A stretch of DNA of 46,804 nt from Geodermatophilaceae bacterium (GCA_013812145.1 JACCTY010000184.1:1-46804); one strand, 5' to 3'. Counted from the first letter of the stretch, positions 32,804 through 41,050 are shown. Notes: generated from the letters alone by a model not told the origin. Numbers and translations: made by a program.

Positions 32804-32995
32804 TCAGCCGCGGACGACCTTGCCGGCCTTGAGGCAGGACGTGCAGACGTTCAGCCGGCGACGGGTGCCGGGCTTGACCAGCGCCCGCACCGTCTGGATG
32901 TTCGGGTTCCACCGGCGGCTGGTCCGGCGGTGGGAGTGCGAGACCGACATGCCGAAGCTCGGGCTCTTACTACACACATCGCAGACGGCTGCCAC
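32804..32995 (-). CDS. rpmB: 50S ribosomal protein bL28, zinc-ribbon form
   Basis: A 63-residue large-subunit ribosomal protein. [20 protein letters not shown] and [13 protein letters not shown] are canonical bL28, and CDVC with the later CTSC form a complete four-cysteine zinc site (the C+ form). Genomes with several bL28 copies may swap zinc and zinc-free forms under zinc limitation; only this one is in view. The GTG at 32995 follows AGGAG by 9 nt; the longer open frame to 33082 has no homology. It diverges from the FakA-like gene, as rpmB commonly does in actinobacteria. Confidence 0.96.
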   Translation of the reverse strand: MAAVCDVCSKSPSFGMSVSHSHRRTSRRWNPNIQTVRALVKPGTRRRLNVCTSCLKAGKVVRG

Positions 32996-33101
32996 GTCGA
33001 ACCACTCCTGAGGAAGGTGAGCGCTGCCCAAGGACACCGGGCACTCTCGCCAGGGTAGCCGAGCGCCCGCGCGCACGCCCAATCGCGTCGGTGCCGCCCG
33101 T

Positions 33102-33107
33102 TAGGCT
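33102..33107 (+). promoter_or_regulatory. -10 element of a probable leaderless promoter (FakA-like gene)
   Basis: TAGGCT lies 8 nt before ATG 33116. No ribosome site is present. This promoter probably drives the run FakA-like gene, recG, rsmD, coaD and sepIVA. Confidence 0.45.
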
Positions 33108-33115
33108 CGGCAGCC

Positions 33116-34726
33116 ATGGTGAGGACGCTGGATGCCGCCACGCTCGGGCGTTGGTGTTCGGCCTGCGTCGAGGCGCTCGACTACCACTGCGCGGAGATCG
33201 ACGACCTCAACGTGTACCCCATCCCTGACGGGGACACCGGCACGAACCTGCTGCTGACCCTCCAGGGAGCGGCTGACCTGCTCCGGCGTGAGTTGCCCGA
33301 GGGAGTCGCCCAGACGGCCGCGGTAATGGCCCGTGGCGCGTTGCTCGGTGCCAGGGGCAACTCCGGGGTCATCGTGAGCCAGATCCTGCGGGGGCTCGCC
33401 GAGGCAATAGCTGTCGCAGCCACCGCTGCGTCGCCGCCGGACGGCCAGGCCGTCACTGAGGGGCTGGCCCGTGCGGTGTCGCTCGCCTATGGCGCGGTGG
33501 CCGAACCGGTCGAGGGAACCGTGCTGACGGTCGTTCGAGCAGCCGCCGAGGCTGCCAAGCGAGCCGGCACCGACGAGTTGCCGCGGGTGGTCGCCGCTGC
33601 CGCGGCCGCGGCGGCCGAGGCGCTGGCGCAGACACCCCGCCAGTTACCCGCGCTGGCGCTGGCCGGGGTGGTCGACGCCGGTGGCCGTGGCCTCGTGGTG
33701 ATGCTCGACGCCCTCGTCGGGGTCGTGACCGACAACCCCGTCGTACGCCGGCCGTCCGCCCGCCCGACCCGGGACACCCGAGCGCTCGAACGGGCCCGCG
33801 AGTCCGGCTCATCGGAGTTCGGCTACGAGGTTCAGTATCTCCTGTCAGCGGAGTTCGCGGCTGTCCAGACGATGCGCTCCGAGCTGGCCGGGCTGGGCGA
33901 CTCCCTCGTCGTGGTCGGCTCCGGCGACGGCCTGTGGAAGGTGCACGTCCACGTCAACGACGTCGGTGCCGCCATCGAGTCCGGAGTCCGCGCCGGGCGG
34001 CCGGAGGCCATCACGGTCACCCGTTTCCGTGATCAGATCGCGGCCGAGCGCGCGGCGGGCTGGACCGGCCGCGCGGTCGTGGCGGTAGCGCCTGGCGAGG
34101 GCCTCGGAGCGCTGTTCGAAGCCGAGCGGGTGCATGTCGTCGAGGGCGGCCCGTCCAGCAACCCGTCGACGGCCGAGGTCGTGGCGGCCATCCGGCAGAC
34201 CGGGGCCGCCGAGGTGGTCGTGCTGCCCAACCACGGAAACGTCACCGGTGTTGCGGACACCGCCGCCGCGCAGGCGCGCGATGGCGGCCAGGACGTGGCC
34301 GTCGTACCGACCCGATCGCCGGTCCAGGGCCTTGCCGCCGTGGCCGTCGCCGACCCCGGCCGCCGCTTCGCCGACGACGTCATCGCGATGGCCGAAGCGG
34401 CCGCGGCCACTCGCTGGGCGGAGGTGACCGTCGCCGTCCGCGACGCGATGACCTCGGCCGGGCGCTGCCAGGCCGGGGACGCACTCGGCCTGGCCGACGG
34501 GGACGTCGTCCTCATCGGCGAGTCGGTCGGGCAGCTGGCCTGCGACCTCGTGGACCGATTGCTGCTCGCCGGCGGGGAGATGGTCACCGTCATCGTCGGA
34601 TCCGGCGCACCGTCCACCCTCCCCGCGGAGCTGGCGGAGCATCTCAAGCGGATCCATCCCACCGTCGAGGTTGTCGTCTATCACGGGGGCCAGCCGCACT
34701 ACCCCCTCCTGCTCGGGATCGAATAA
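33116..34726 (+). CDS. DAK2/DegV-domain protein, fatty-acid kinase subunit FakA type
   Basis: A 536-residue two-part protein. Residues 1-200 form the DhaL-like ATP-binding domain (DLNVYPIPDGDTGTNLLLTL with the Mg-binding aspartates; LLGARGNSGVIVSQILRGL). Residues about 230-536 form the YloV/FakA C-terminal region (SEFGYEVQYLLSAEF, PNHGNVTGVADTAAAQARDG, VYHGGQPHYPLLLG). In Firmicutes FakA phosphorylates fatty acids presented by FakB (DegV) proteins, and the same activity is inferred here; no FakB gene is in the window. The gene precedes recG in mycobacteria too, where it is split in two, whereas it is fused here. The recG start follows the stop by 2 bp. Confidence 0.9.
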   Translation: MVRTLDAATLGRWCSACVEALDYHCAEIDDLNVYPIPDGDTGTNLLLTLQGAADLLRRELPEGVAQTAAVMARGALLGARGNSGVIVSQILRGLAEAIAVAATAASPPDGQAVTEGLARAVSLAYGAVAEPVEGTVLTVVRAAAEAAKRAGTDELPRVVAAAAAAAAEALAQTPRQLPALALAGVVDAGGRGLVVMLDALVGVVTDNPVVRRPSARPTRDTRALERARESGSSEFGYEVQYLLSAEFAAVQTMRSELAGLGDSLVVVGSGDGLWKVHVHVNDVGAAIESGVRAGRPEAITVTRFRDQIAAERAAGWTGRAVVAVAPGEGLGALFEAERVHVVEGGPSSNPSTAEVVAAIRQTGAAEVVVLPNHGNVTGVADTAAAQARDGGQDVAVVPTRSPVQGLAAVAVADPGRRFADDVIAMAEAAAATRWAEVTVAVRDAMTSAGRCQAGDALGLADGDVVLIGESVGQLACDLVDRLLLAGGEMVTVIVGSGAPSTLPAELAEHLKRIHPTVEVVVYHGGQPHYPLLLGIE

Positions 34727-34728
34727 CC

Positions 34729-36933
34729 ATGCCCGGAGTGGACACGCCGTTGCGCTCGGTCGTCGGCGGCAAGACGGCCGCAGCCCTGGACAAGGCGCTC
34801 GATCTCCTCACCGTGCGGGATCTGCTGCGGCACTACCCCCGCCGGTACGACGAACTCGGGGAGCTGACCGACCTCGCGAAGCTGCAGATCGGCGAGGACG
34901 CCACGGTCATGGCGAAGGTCAGCAAGGTGCATGGCCGCCCCCTCAACGCACGCGGCCGGTACCCCACCAACTACCAGCAGAAGCATCTGCTCGACGTCAC
35001 CGTGAGCGACGGCAAGCGATCGCTGCGGCTGGTGTTCTTCAACCAGCCATGGCGGCAACGGGAACTGAAGGTCGGCGTCGCCGGACTGTTCGCCGGCAAG
35101 GTCTCCGATTTCAACGGCCAACGTCAGCTCAACAACCCGCAGTACCAGCTGTTCGGCACCGGTGCCGGCACCGGTGAGATCGAGCGGTTCGCCGGCGCGC
35201 TGATCCCGATCTACCCGGCCACCGCGGATCTCACGACGTGGACGATCGCGCGGAGCGTGCGCGCGGTGCTCGACGTACTCGACCCACCGGCCGACCCGAT
35301 CCCCGACGAGATCCGCGCCCAGCACGGACTAATGGGCCTGTACGACGCCCTGCGCAACATCCACCGGCCGGACAGCCGGAAAGACCTGATCGCTGCCCGT
35401 AACCGGCTGACCTGGGACGAGGCGCTGACGCTTCAGGTCACCCTCGCCCAGCGGCGCGCCTCCACTCGGGACACCCCCGGTGTGCCCCGCCCGGCCCAGG
35501 AAGGAGGACTGCTCGACGCCTTCGACGCGGCGCTGCCGTTCACGCTCACCAGGGGCCAGCGCGACATAGGCACGGTCATCGCCGAGGACCTCGCGCGGCC
35601 GCACCCGATGTACCGGCTGCTGCAGGGGGAGGTCGGGTCCGGCAAGACCGTGGTCGCACTCCGGGCCATGCTGCAGGTCGTGGACGCAGGTGGTCAGGCC
35701 GCCCTGCTCGCACCGACCGAGGTCCTCGCCGCACAGCACGCTCGCTCGCTGCGGCAGCTGCTGGGCCCCCTCGCCCTGGCGGGCGAGCTTGGCGCTGCCG
35801 ACCCGGCCACCCGGGTCGCGCTGCTCACCGGCTCTCAGGGCGCGGCCGCACGCCGCGAGGCGCTCACCGCCGCGGCCGACGGCTCGGCGGGCATCGTCAT
35901 CGGAACCCACGCCCTCATCCAGGAGGCGGTCGCCTTTTCCGACCTGGGCCTGGTCGTCGTCGACGAGCAGCACCGCTTCGGCGTCGAGCAGCGCGACGCC
36001 CTGCGCGCCAAGGGTCAGCGCCCGCCGCACGTGCTCGTGATGACCGCGACGCCGATACCGCGAACCGTAGCGATGACGGTGTACGGCGACCTGGAGACCT
36101 CCGCCCTGCGCGAGCTGCCCGCGGGTCGCTCGCCGATCTCCTCCTCGGTCATCCCGGCGGCGGAGCGGCCGCAGTGGCTGGAGCGGGCCTGGACGCGGGT
36201 CCGGGAGGAGGCTGCGCTCGGCCGGCAGGCCTACGTGGTCTGCCCCCGCATCGGTGACGAGCCCGCGGGAAGTTCGCCGGACGATGCCGAGAATCTCCTC
36301 GATGCGGAGGCGTCTCGCCGCCCGCCGCTGGCCGTTGTGGACGTCGCGGCCGAGCTGACGGCCGGCCCCCTGGCCGGGCTTGCCGTGGAGATCCTGCACG
36401 GGCGGCTGGCTGCCGACGACAAGGAGGCGGTGATGCGCCGGTTCGCGGCGGGGGAGACCGATGTGCTGGTCGCCACCACCGTGGTGGAGGTCGGTGTGGA
36501 CGTCGCCAACGCCACCGTCATGGTCGTGATGGACGCCGAGCGGTTCGGGCTGTCCCAGCTGCACCAGCTGCGTGGCCGGATCGGCAGGGGGCAGGCGCCG
36601 GGGCTGTGCCTGTTCGTCACCGAGGCGCCTGCGGGCAGCCCCAGCCGGGACCGGCTGGAGGCCGTCGCCGCCACGACGGACGGCTTCGTCGTGGCCCGGC
36701 TGGATCTGGAGAGCCGCCGCGAGGGCGACGTGCTGGGTGCCGCCCAGTCCGGACGGCAATCGCAGCTGCGCCTGCTGTCGCTGCTGAAGCACGAGGCGCT
36801 GATAGCCGAGGCACGGGCGGTTGCCACCGCGCTGGTCGAGACGGATCCGGACCTGCGTGACCACCCGGCGCTGGCCGCCGACGTCGCGATGCTCGCGTGG
36901 GACGAGCGGGCGGCCTTCCTCGAGAAGGCCTGA
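34729..36933 (+). CDS. recG: ATP-dependent DNA helicase RecG
   Basis: Remodels stalled replication forks and branch-migrates Holliday junctions. The 734 residues match RecG. The N-terminal wedge/OB-fold domain runs to about 250 (LLRHYPRRYDELGELTDLAK). Helicase domain 1 carries Walker A GEVGSGKT near residue 300 and the Walker B DEQH box near 410, followed by TATPIPRT. Domain 2 contains TTVVEVGVDVANA and QLRGRIGRGQAPGLCLF. The C-terminal hook ends near AAFLEKA. The ATG sits 2 bp after the preceding stop, and rsmD begins inside its stop (TGATG), so translation is coupled throughout. Confidence 0.97.
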   Translation: MPGVDTPLRSVVGGKTAAALDKALDLLTVRDLLRHYPRRYDELGELTDLAKLQIGEDATVMAKVSKVHGRPLNARGRYPTNYQQKHLLDVTVSDGKRSLRLVFFNQPWRQRELKVGVAGLFAGKVSDFNGQRQLNNPQYQLFGTGAGTGEIERFAGALIPIYPATADLTTWTIARSVRAVLDVLDPPADPIPDEIRAQHGLMGLYDALRNIHRPDSRKDLIAARNRLTWDEALTLQVTLAQRRASTRDTPGVPRPAQEGGLLDAFDAALPFTLTRGQRDIGTVIAEDLARPHPMYRLLQGEVGSGKTVVALRAMLQVVDAGGQAALLAPTEVLAAQHARSLRQLLGPLALAGELGAADPATRVALLTGSQGAAARREALTAAADGSAGIVIGTHALIQEAVAFSDLGLVVVDEQHRFGVEQRDALRAKGQRPPHVLVMTATPIPRTVAMTVYGDLETSALRELPAGRSPISSSVIPAAERPQWLERAWTRVREEAALGRQAYVVCPRIGDEPAGSSPDDAENLLDAEASRRPPLAVVDVAAELTAGPLAGLAVEILHGRLAADDKEAVMRRFAAGETDVLVATTVVEVGVDVANATVMVVMDAERFGLSQLHQLRGRIGRGQAPGLCLFVTEAPAGSPSRDRLEAVAATTDGFVVARLDLESRREGDVLGAAQSGRQSQLRLLSLLKHEALIAEARAVATALVETDPDLRDHPALAADVAMLAWDERAAFLEKA

Positions 36934-37484
36934 TGCGGATCGTTGCCGGCACCGCCGGCGGCCGGCGGTTCGCCGTACCGGCAGGGACCTCGACCCGGCC
37001 GACCTCGGACCGAGCACGGGAGGCGATGTTCTCCACCTTGACCGCGCTCAGGGACCTCGACGGAATCGCCGTTCTCGACCTGTACGCCGGGTCGGGAGCG
37101 CTCGGCCTGGAGGCGCTGTCGCGGGGGGCTGCCACGGCGACCTTCGTGGAGTCCGACCCAGCTGCGGCCAAGGTGATTGCCGCCAACGGCAGCGCGCTGA
37201 ACCTGGTCGGGGTCGATGTCAGGTGCGAAACGGTGGAGCGGTTCGCGCGGCGCGGCGGTGCGCCGGCGTACGACCTGCTGGTGGCTGACCCGCCGTACGA
37301 CGTGGCGGCGGACGTGCTCGCCGGCATCCTGGCGGTGCTTGCGACGGAGCGTGTCGTGGCAGCTGGGATCGTCGTGGTGGAGCGGTCCTCGCGTGAGGCG
37401 GAGTGGCTGTGGCCAGCGCCATTGCAGGCTCTGCGAGTCAGACGGTACGGAAGCGGAACGCTTTGGTACGGTCGCCGACCGTGA
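36933..37484 (+). CDS. rsmD: 16S rRNA (guanine-N2-)-methyltransferase RsmD
   Basis: Methylates G966 (E. coli numbering) of 16S rRNA. The 183 residues match the family. The N-terminus MRIVAGTAGGRRFAVPAG is canonical, LDLYAGSGALGLEALSRGA is the S-adenosylmethionine site (motif I), TFVESDPAAA is motif II, and VADPPYDV is the catalytic DPPY motif IV. Position between recG and coaD is conserved. Its stop codon overlaps the GTG of a short bridging frame that leads to coaD. Confidence 0.96.
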   Translation: MRIVAGTAGGRRFAVPAGTSTRPTSDRAREAMFSTLTALRDLDGIAVLDLYAGSGALGLEALSRGAATATFVESDPAAAKVIAANGSALNLVGVDVRCETVERFARRGGAPAYDLLVADPPYDVAADVLAGILAVLATERVVAAGIVVVERSSREAEWLWPAPLQALRVRRYGSGTLWYGRRP

Positions 37485-37549
37485 GCGAGCGCAACGAGCG
37501 AACCGATGTCGTCTCACGCCGCGCCGAGCGAAGCGCGGTGTCGGCGTGA
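37481..37549 (+). CDS. 22-codon bridging minigene between rsmD and coaD
   Basis: GTG 37481 overlaps the rsmD stop (GTGA) and opens a 22-codon frame starting MSERNERTDVVSRRAERSAV. Its TGA at 37547-37549 overlaps the coaD GTG (GTGA again). The short frame therefore joins the two genes with four-base overlaps at both ends. The peptide is unusually arginine- and serine-rich and looks non-globular. The simplest reading is a ribosome relay for coaD, which lacks a ribosome site. It also spans a repeat-like, palindromic DNA segment, so translation through it would open the hairpin masking the coaD start. Confidence 0.45.
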   Translation: MSERNERTDVVSRRAERSAVSA

Positions 37550-37550
37550 G
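37513..37550 (+). promoter_or_regulatory. Hairpin covering the coaD start codon
   Basis: CTCACGCC (37513-37520) pairs with GGCGTGAG (37543-37550), which contains the coaD GTG. Inner GCGC/GCGC (37521-37524 and 37534-37537) can extend it. Folded, it would hide the start; ribosomes crossing the bridging minigene would melt it. The flanking GAGCGAGCGCAACGAGCGA is repeat-like. Confidence 0.4.
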
Positions 37551-38031
37551 GCGTGCGGTGTGTCCTGGGTCCTTCGACCCGGTCACGAACGGACACCTCG
37601 ACGTGATCGAGCGGGCCAGCCGCCTGTACGACGAACTCGTGGTCGCGGTGCTTGTGAACGACAAAAAGCACGGCATGTTCACCGTGGCCGAACGGATCGA
37701 GCTCATCACCATGACGACCGCAGACTGTGGCAATGTCGTCGTGGACTCCTTCGCCGGGCTGCTCGTCGACTATTGCCGCGCGCACCAGATCGACACCGTG
37801 CTCAAGGGGCTGCGGGCGACCAGTGACTTCGACTACGAACTACAGATGGCGCAGATGAATCGGGAACTGGCCGGCGTGGAAACAGTCTTCCTGCCGACCA
37901 ACCCCGAGCACTCCTACTTGTCCTCGAGCCTGGTCAAAGAGGTCGCCCGCTTCGGCGGCGACGTCAGCAGGTTCGTCCCAGCCGACGTCCATGCCCGATT
38001 GTCCGAGAAGGTGGCTACCCGTGGCGACTGA
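37546..38031 (+). CDS. coaD: Phosphopantetheine adenylyltransferase
   Basis: Transfers AMP from ATP to 4'-phosphopantetheine, the fourth step of coenzyme A synthesis. The 161 residues match the family. RAVCPGSFDPVTNGHLDVIE holds the nucleotidyltransferase (H/T)xGH-type motif as TNGH, KGLRATSDFDYELQMAQMNR is the substrate-binding block, and HSYLSSSLVKEVA the C-terminal ATP motif. The GTG is inferred from homology and its overlap with the bridging frame; the open frame extends upstream without homology. No ribosome site is visible. The next gene starts 11 bp inside its 3' end. Confidence 0.96.
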   Translation: MRRAVCPGSFDPVTNGHLDVIERASRLYDELVVAVLVNDKKHGMFTVAERIELITMTTADCGNVVVDSFAGLLVDYCRAHQIDTVLKGLRATSDFDYELQMAQMNRELAGVETVFLPTNPEHSYLSSSLVKEVARFGGDVSRFVPADVHARLSEKVATRGD

Positions 38032-38734
38032 CGGCGGCCGGTTCTACCGAGTGTTCGAGAACCTCGACGAACTCGTGTCGGTCGTGGAGACCGCGCGCGG
38101 AGTCCTCGTCAGCGGCTCGTGCGTCGTGCCGCGCGGTCACGTCCTCGACCTGCTCGACGACCTGCGTGACGCGATGCCGGCGGAGATGGAGGAGGCGCAC
38201 GGGATCCTCGAGCAGCGCACGGACATCCTGGTGACGGCCGAGGACGAGGCGCGGCGAATGATCGCCGACGCCCGCGCCGAGGCCGCGCGGCTGCGCGCGG
38301 AAGCCCAGGACGAGGCCGAGCAGGGGTTGGCGCTGGCTCGCGGGCAGTCCGAGAGCATGCTCGCCGCTGCGCGCACCGAGTCGCAGGCACTCGCGCAGGC
38401 CGGCCGCGCGGACTACGAACGGGCGGTGACCGCCGGCCGCGCCGAGCACGACCGCCTCGTGTCGGAGACGGACGTGCATCAAGCAGCACGAGCACGCGCC
38501 CAGGAGCTGCTCACCGACGCATCCACCCGCGCCGAGCGGATGGTCGCCGACGCCACGGCGCGCTCCGAGCGGATCGGCGCGGAGGCTGACGAATACGTGG
38601 AGACCAAGCTCGCGGAGTTCTCGACGACCCTGACCCGGACGCTGCGGTCGGTCGAAGCCGGTCGTGGGACGTTGCGCGTCAGGCAGCCGGAGCAGGGCCC
38701 CGAGCTGTTCGACCAGGACGCCGCCAACCGCTGA
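38021..38734 (+). CDS. sepIVA: SepIVA-like DivIVA-domain septation protein
   Basis: A 237-residue, largely coiled-coil cytoplasmic protein. The N-terminal RVFENLDELVSVVETARGVL and SCVVPRGHVLDLLDDLRDAM are conserved in the actinobacterial family that includes mycobacterial SepIVA (Rv2927c), a DivIVA-like factor of septation and polar growth. Residues 75-210 are heptad-like and rich in Ala, Glu and Arg (EDEARRMIADARAEAARLRA). The GTG at 38021 lies 9 nt after GAGAAGG and overlaps coaD by 11 bp. Position downstream of coaD is conserved. Function is by homology; interaction partners are not visible. A LysE gene converges 11 bp away. Confidence 0.85.
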   Translation: MATDGGRFYRVFENLDELVSVVETARGVLVSGSCVVPRGHVLDLLDDLRDAMPAEMEEAHGILEQRTDILVTAEDEARRMIADARAEAARLRAEAQDEAEQGLALARGQSESMLAAARTESQALAQAGRADYERAVTAGRAEHDRLVSETDVHQAARARAQELLTDASTRAERMVADATARSERIGAEADEYVETKLAEFSTTLTRTLRSVEAGRGTLRVRQPEQGPELFDQDAANR

Positions 38735-38745
38735 AACTGCCGAGA

Positions 38746-39381
38746 TCAAGCCTGCTCTCGAGCCAGGCGGGCGCTGAAGCCGAGGAGCGCGATTCCGGTG
38801 CCCGCGTCAAGGCCTCGCCGCACCGGCCGACGGGCAAGCAGGCGCCGCGCTCGGTGCAGACCGGTCACGAGCAGCAGCAAATAGGCCAAGCCCAAGACTG
38901 CGTGCGTCAGCGCCAAGAGCAGCAGCTGCCACGCCGCGGCGCTGGTCGGCAGGAACTGCGGCAGCACGGCCAGATAGAAGATGAGCACCTTCGGGTTGGA
39001 GATGTTGGACAGGAAGCCCTGCCGCCAGCCGTGCAGGGCGGCCCGCCGCTGGCTCGCCACGGTGGCGTCCTCCGCGGGGGCATAGCGGCCGCGCCAGGCT
39101 GACCGCAGCGCCTGCAGGCCGAGGAAGCCGAGGTAGGCCACCCCCACCCACTTGACAGCCGCAAAGGCAGGTTGGGATGCGGCGATCACAGCGCCGAGCC
39201 CGACGACGGCGACGACTCCTTGCACGGCGTTCGACGTCGCCACCCCGACGCTCGCCCAGGCCCCGCTGCGCCGGCCCGACGTCAGCGCATTCTTCGTGAC
39301 GACGGCGAAGTCGGGCCCCGGGACCAGGATGAGGACCACCGCGAAGATGAGAAAGGACCCGTACGCCGGCCACCACGACAC
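38746..39381 (-). CDS. LysE/RhtB-family amino-acid exporter
   Basis: A 211-residue membrane protein with about six transmembrane helices. ILVPGPDFAVVTKNALTSGR is the LysE/RhtB signature loop, and GWRQGFLSNISNPKVLIFY contains the second conserved NPK motif. Such proteins export basic or hydrophobic amino acids or homoserine lactones; the substrate here is unknown. The GTG start follows TAGTGT by 6 nt with no ribosome site, so a leaderless mRNA is likely. It is transcribed opposite to its neighbours and interrupts the otherwise conserved sepIVA-DUF177 order, which suggests insertion of the gene at this point. Confidence 0.92.
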   Translation of the reverse strand: MSWWPAYGSFLIFAVVLILVPGPDFAVVTKNALTSGRRSGAWASVGVATSNAVQGVVAVVGLGAVIAASQPAFAAVKWVGVAYLGFLGLQALRSAWRGRYAPAEDATVASQRRAALHGWRQGFLSNISNPKVLIFYLAVLPQFLPTSAAAWQLLLLALTHAVLGLAYLLLLVTGLHRARRLLARRPVRRGLDAGTGIALLGFSARLAREQA

Positions 39382-39387
39382 TCGGCA

Positions 39388-39393
39388 ACACTA
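39388..39393 (-). promoter_or_regulatory. -10 element of a probable leaderless LysE-family promoter
   Basis: The minus strand reads TAGTGT, then 6 nt, then the GTG at 39381. It matches the spacing seen for the DUF222/HNH, hydrolase and ndgR genes. Confidence 0.5.
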
Positions 39394-39455
39394 GCCACGA
39401 CCCGATCCTGCCGGCTCGGCACTGAGGCCATGGGACAGCCGCGACTGGCCTGGGG

Positions 39456-39461
39456 TAACCT
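39456..39461 (+). promoter_or_regulatory. -10 element for the DUF177-rpmF operon
   Basis: TAACCT lies 34 nt before the DUF177 ATG and 14 nt before a 5-codon ATG frame. It predicts a leader of about 8 nt before that short frame. The -35 region is not clear. Confidence 0.4.
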
Positions 39462-39475
39462 GGCCCACGGCCCCG

Positions 39476-39493
39476 ATGGCCGTCCTCCCATGA
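39476..39493 (+). CDS. Five-codon upstream frame overlapping the DUF177 start
   Basis: ATG 39476 encodes MAVLP and stops at a TGA overlapping the DUF177 ATG (ATGA). Neither start has a ribosome site. Because such a tiny frame arises easily by chance, it is listed mainly because the same arrangement precedes leuB, coaD and the CPBP gene. Confidence 0.2.
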   Translation: MAVLP

Positions 39494-40080
39494 CTACGAA
39501 GCGATCCATTCCAGCACGCCTCGACCCGCGCCGGCCTCTGGTCCTTGACACCCGGGAACTGGGCCGCCGAGCCGGGTCGATGCGTGCCGTCCGCCGTACC
39601 GTCCCCGCGCCGGAGGCTCTCGGCCTGGAACTCATCACGGTCCCGACCGGCAGCGACATGACGCTCGACCTTCGGTTGGAGTCCGTGATGGAGGGCGTGC
39701 TGGTGTCCGGGACCGTCGAGGCCACCGTGACGGGGGAGTGCGGCCGCTGTCTGGACCCGTTCACCGAGACGGTGCGCGTCGGCGTACAGGAGTTGTTCGT
39801 CTACCCCGACAGCACGACGGACGCCACGACCGAGGACGACGAGGTCAGCCGGCTCGCGCAGGACCTGCTCGACCTGGAGCCGGTGGTCCGGGACGCTGTC
39901 GTCCTCGCCCTGCCGATGACCCCGCTCTGCGATCCGGACTGTCTGGGTCTGTGCGCCGGGTGCGGGCAACGCCTGGACGAGCTTCCCGAGGACCACGATC
40001 ACGACGTCCTCGACCCGCGGTGGGCCGCGTTGGCCGACAGGTACGGCGACCGTCCGGAGCAGTCCCGCCGCACCCGGTAA
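39490..40080 (+). CDS. DUF177 (YceD) family protein
   Basis: A 196-residue protein of the YceD/DUF177 family, linked to large-subunit rRNA accumulation in plants and E. coli and nearly always encoded before rpmF, as here. TVTGECGRCLDPFTETVRVG holds the conserved CxRC pair, and PLCDPDCLGLCAGCGQRLDE a second cysteine cluster that may bind zinc. LVLDTRELGRRAGSMRAVRR is typical of the actinobacterial N-terminus. ATG 39490 was chosen because homology starts near it and the longer open frame upstream has none. It is cotranscribed with rpmF, 46 bp downstream, and probably rnc and mutM. Confidence 0.93.
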   Translation: MTTKRSIPARLDPRRPLVLDTRELGRRAGSMRAVRRTVPAPEALGLELITVPTGSDMTLDLRLESVMEGVLVSGTVEATVTGECGRCLDPFTETVRVGVQELFVYPDSTTDATTEDDEVSRLAQDLLDLEPVVRDAVVLALPMTPLCDPDCLGLCAGCGQRLDELPEDHDHDVLDPRWAALADRYGDRPEQSRRTR

Positions 40081-40126
40081 GCTGGGCCGGTCCGTCCACC
40101 CGTTTGATCGTCAGGAGTGTTCGCAG

Positions 40127-40306
40127 GTGGCTGTTCCCAAGCGCCGGAAGTCGCGCAGCAACACCCACTCGCGCCGCTCGCAGTGGAAGGCGACGGCCAC
40201 CACGCTGGCGCCGTGCCCCAACCGTGCCTGCCGTCAGCCCAAGCCGCCGCACATCGCCTGCCACAACTGTGGGCAGTACGACGGAAGGCAGGTCATCGCG
40301 GTCTGA
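40127..40306 (+). CDS. rpmF: 50S ribosomal protein bL32
   Basis: A 59-residue ribosomal protein. MAVPKRRKSRSNTHSRRSQW is canonical, followed by the zinc-ribbon cysteines in CPNRAC and CHNCG. The GTG follows AGGAG by 9 nt. The DUF177-rpmF-rnc order is conserved in actinobacteria. As with bL28 in this window, all four cysteines are kept, so this is the zinc-containing form. Confidence 0.97.
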   Translation: MAVPKRRKSRSNTHSRRSQWKATATTLAPCPNRACRQPKPPHIACHNCGQYDGRQVIAV

Positions 40307-40330
40307 GGACCGGATGACTGACCAGAGCCG

Positions 40331-41044
40331 TTGGCGACACCGCACCCCCCTCCCGCCGCCCTGCTGGCTGCCCTCGGCGTCCCCCTGGACTGCCAGCTGC
40401 TGCGGCTGGCGCTGACGCACCGCTCGTTCGCCTACGAGAACGGCGGGCTGCCCACCAACGAGCGGCTGGAGTTCCTGGGCGACTCCGTGCTCGGCATGGT
40501 CGTCACCGACACCCTCTACAACACCCATCCCGATCTGCCCGAGGGGCAGCTGGCCAAGCTGCGTGCGTCGGTCGTGAACATGCGTGCGCTGGCAGCCGTG
40601 GCCCGCGGTCTGGGACCCGGCGGGCTCGGGCCGCACCTGCTGCTCGGACGCGGGGAGGAGGTCACCGGCGGTCGGGACAAGGACTCGATCCTGGCCGACG
40701 CGCTGGAGGCCGTGCTCGGAGCGGTGTACGTCGGGGTGGGGCCACTGGCCGCCGCGGACGTCGTGCACCGCCTTTTCGATCCGCTGCTGGTCAGTGCCGC
40801 CGCTCTCGGCGCCGGGCTGGACTGGAAGACGAGCCTGCAGGAACTCGCCGCAGAGCGAGCGCTGGGCGTACCGGTGTACGAGGTCACCCAGACTGGGCCC
40901 GACCATGCCAAGTCCTTCACCGCGACCGCGCTGATCGACGATGCCGCGTACGGCGAGGGCAACGGCAGCACGAAGAAGCAGGCCGAGCAGCGCGCTGCCG
41001 CGGCGGCGTGGACCGCGCTGTCCGCTGGCCAACCCGGCGTTTGA
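40331..41044 (+). CDS. rnc: Ribonuclease III
   Basis: Cuts double-stranded RNA, processing rRNA precursors and some mRNAs. The 237 residues match RNase [16 protein letters not shown] and the signature [13 protein letters not shown] (43-55) hold the first catalytic acids, [19 protein letters not shown] the second set, and the dsRNA-binding domain spans about 163-232 ([38 protein letters not shown]). The frame opens at a stop at 40319 and the only start before homology is TTG 40331, with a weak ribosome site; an ATG at 40314 is in another frame. TTG starts are normally inefficient, which could keep RNase III low. mutM follows 6 bp downstream. Confidence 0.96.
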   Translation: MATPHPPPAALLAALGVPLDCQLLRLALTHRSFAYENGGLPTNERLEFLGDSVLGMVVTDTLYNTHPDLPEGQLAKLRASVVNMRALAAVARGLGPGGLGPHLLLGRGEEVTGGRDKDSILADALEAVLGAVYVGVGPLAAADVVHRLFDPLLVSAAALGAGLDWKTSLQELAAERALGVPVYEVTQTGPDHAKSFTATALIDDAAYGEGNGSTKKQAEQRAAAAAWTALSAGQPGV

Positions 41045-41050
41045 CCGCGG

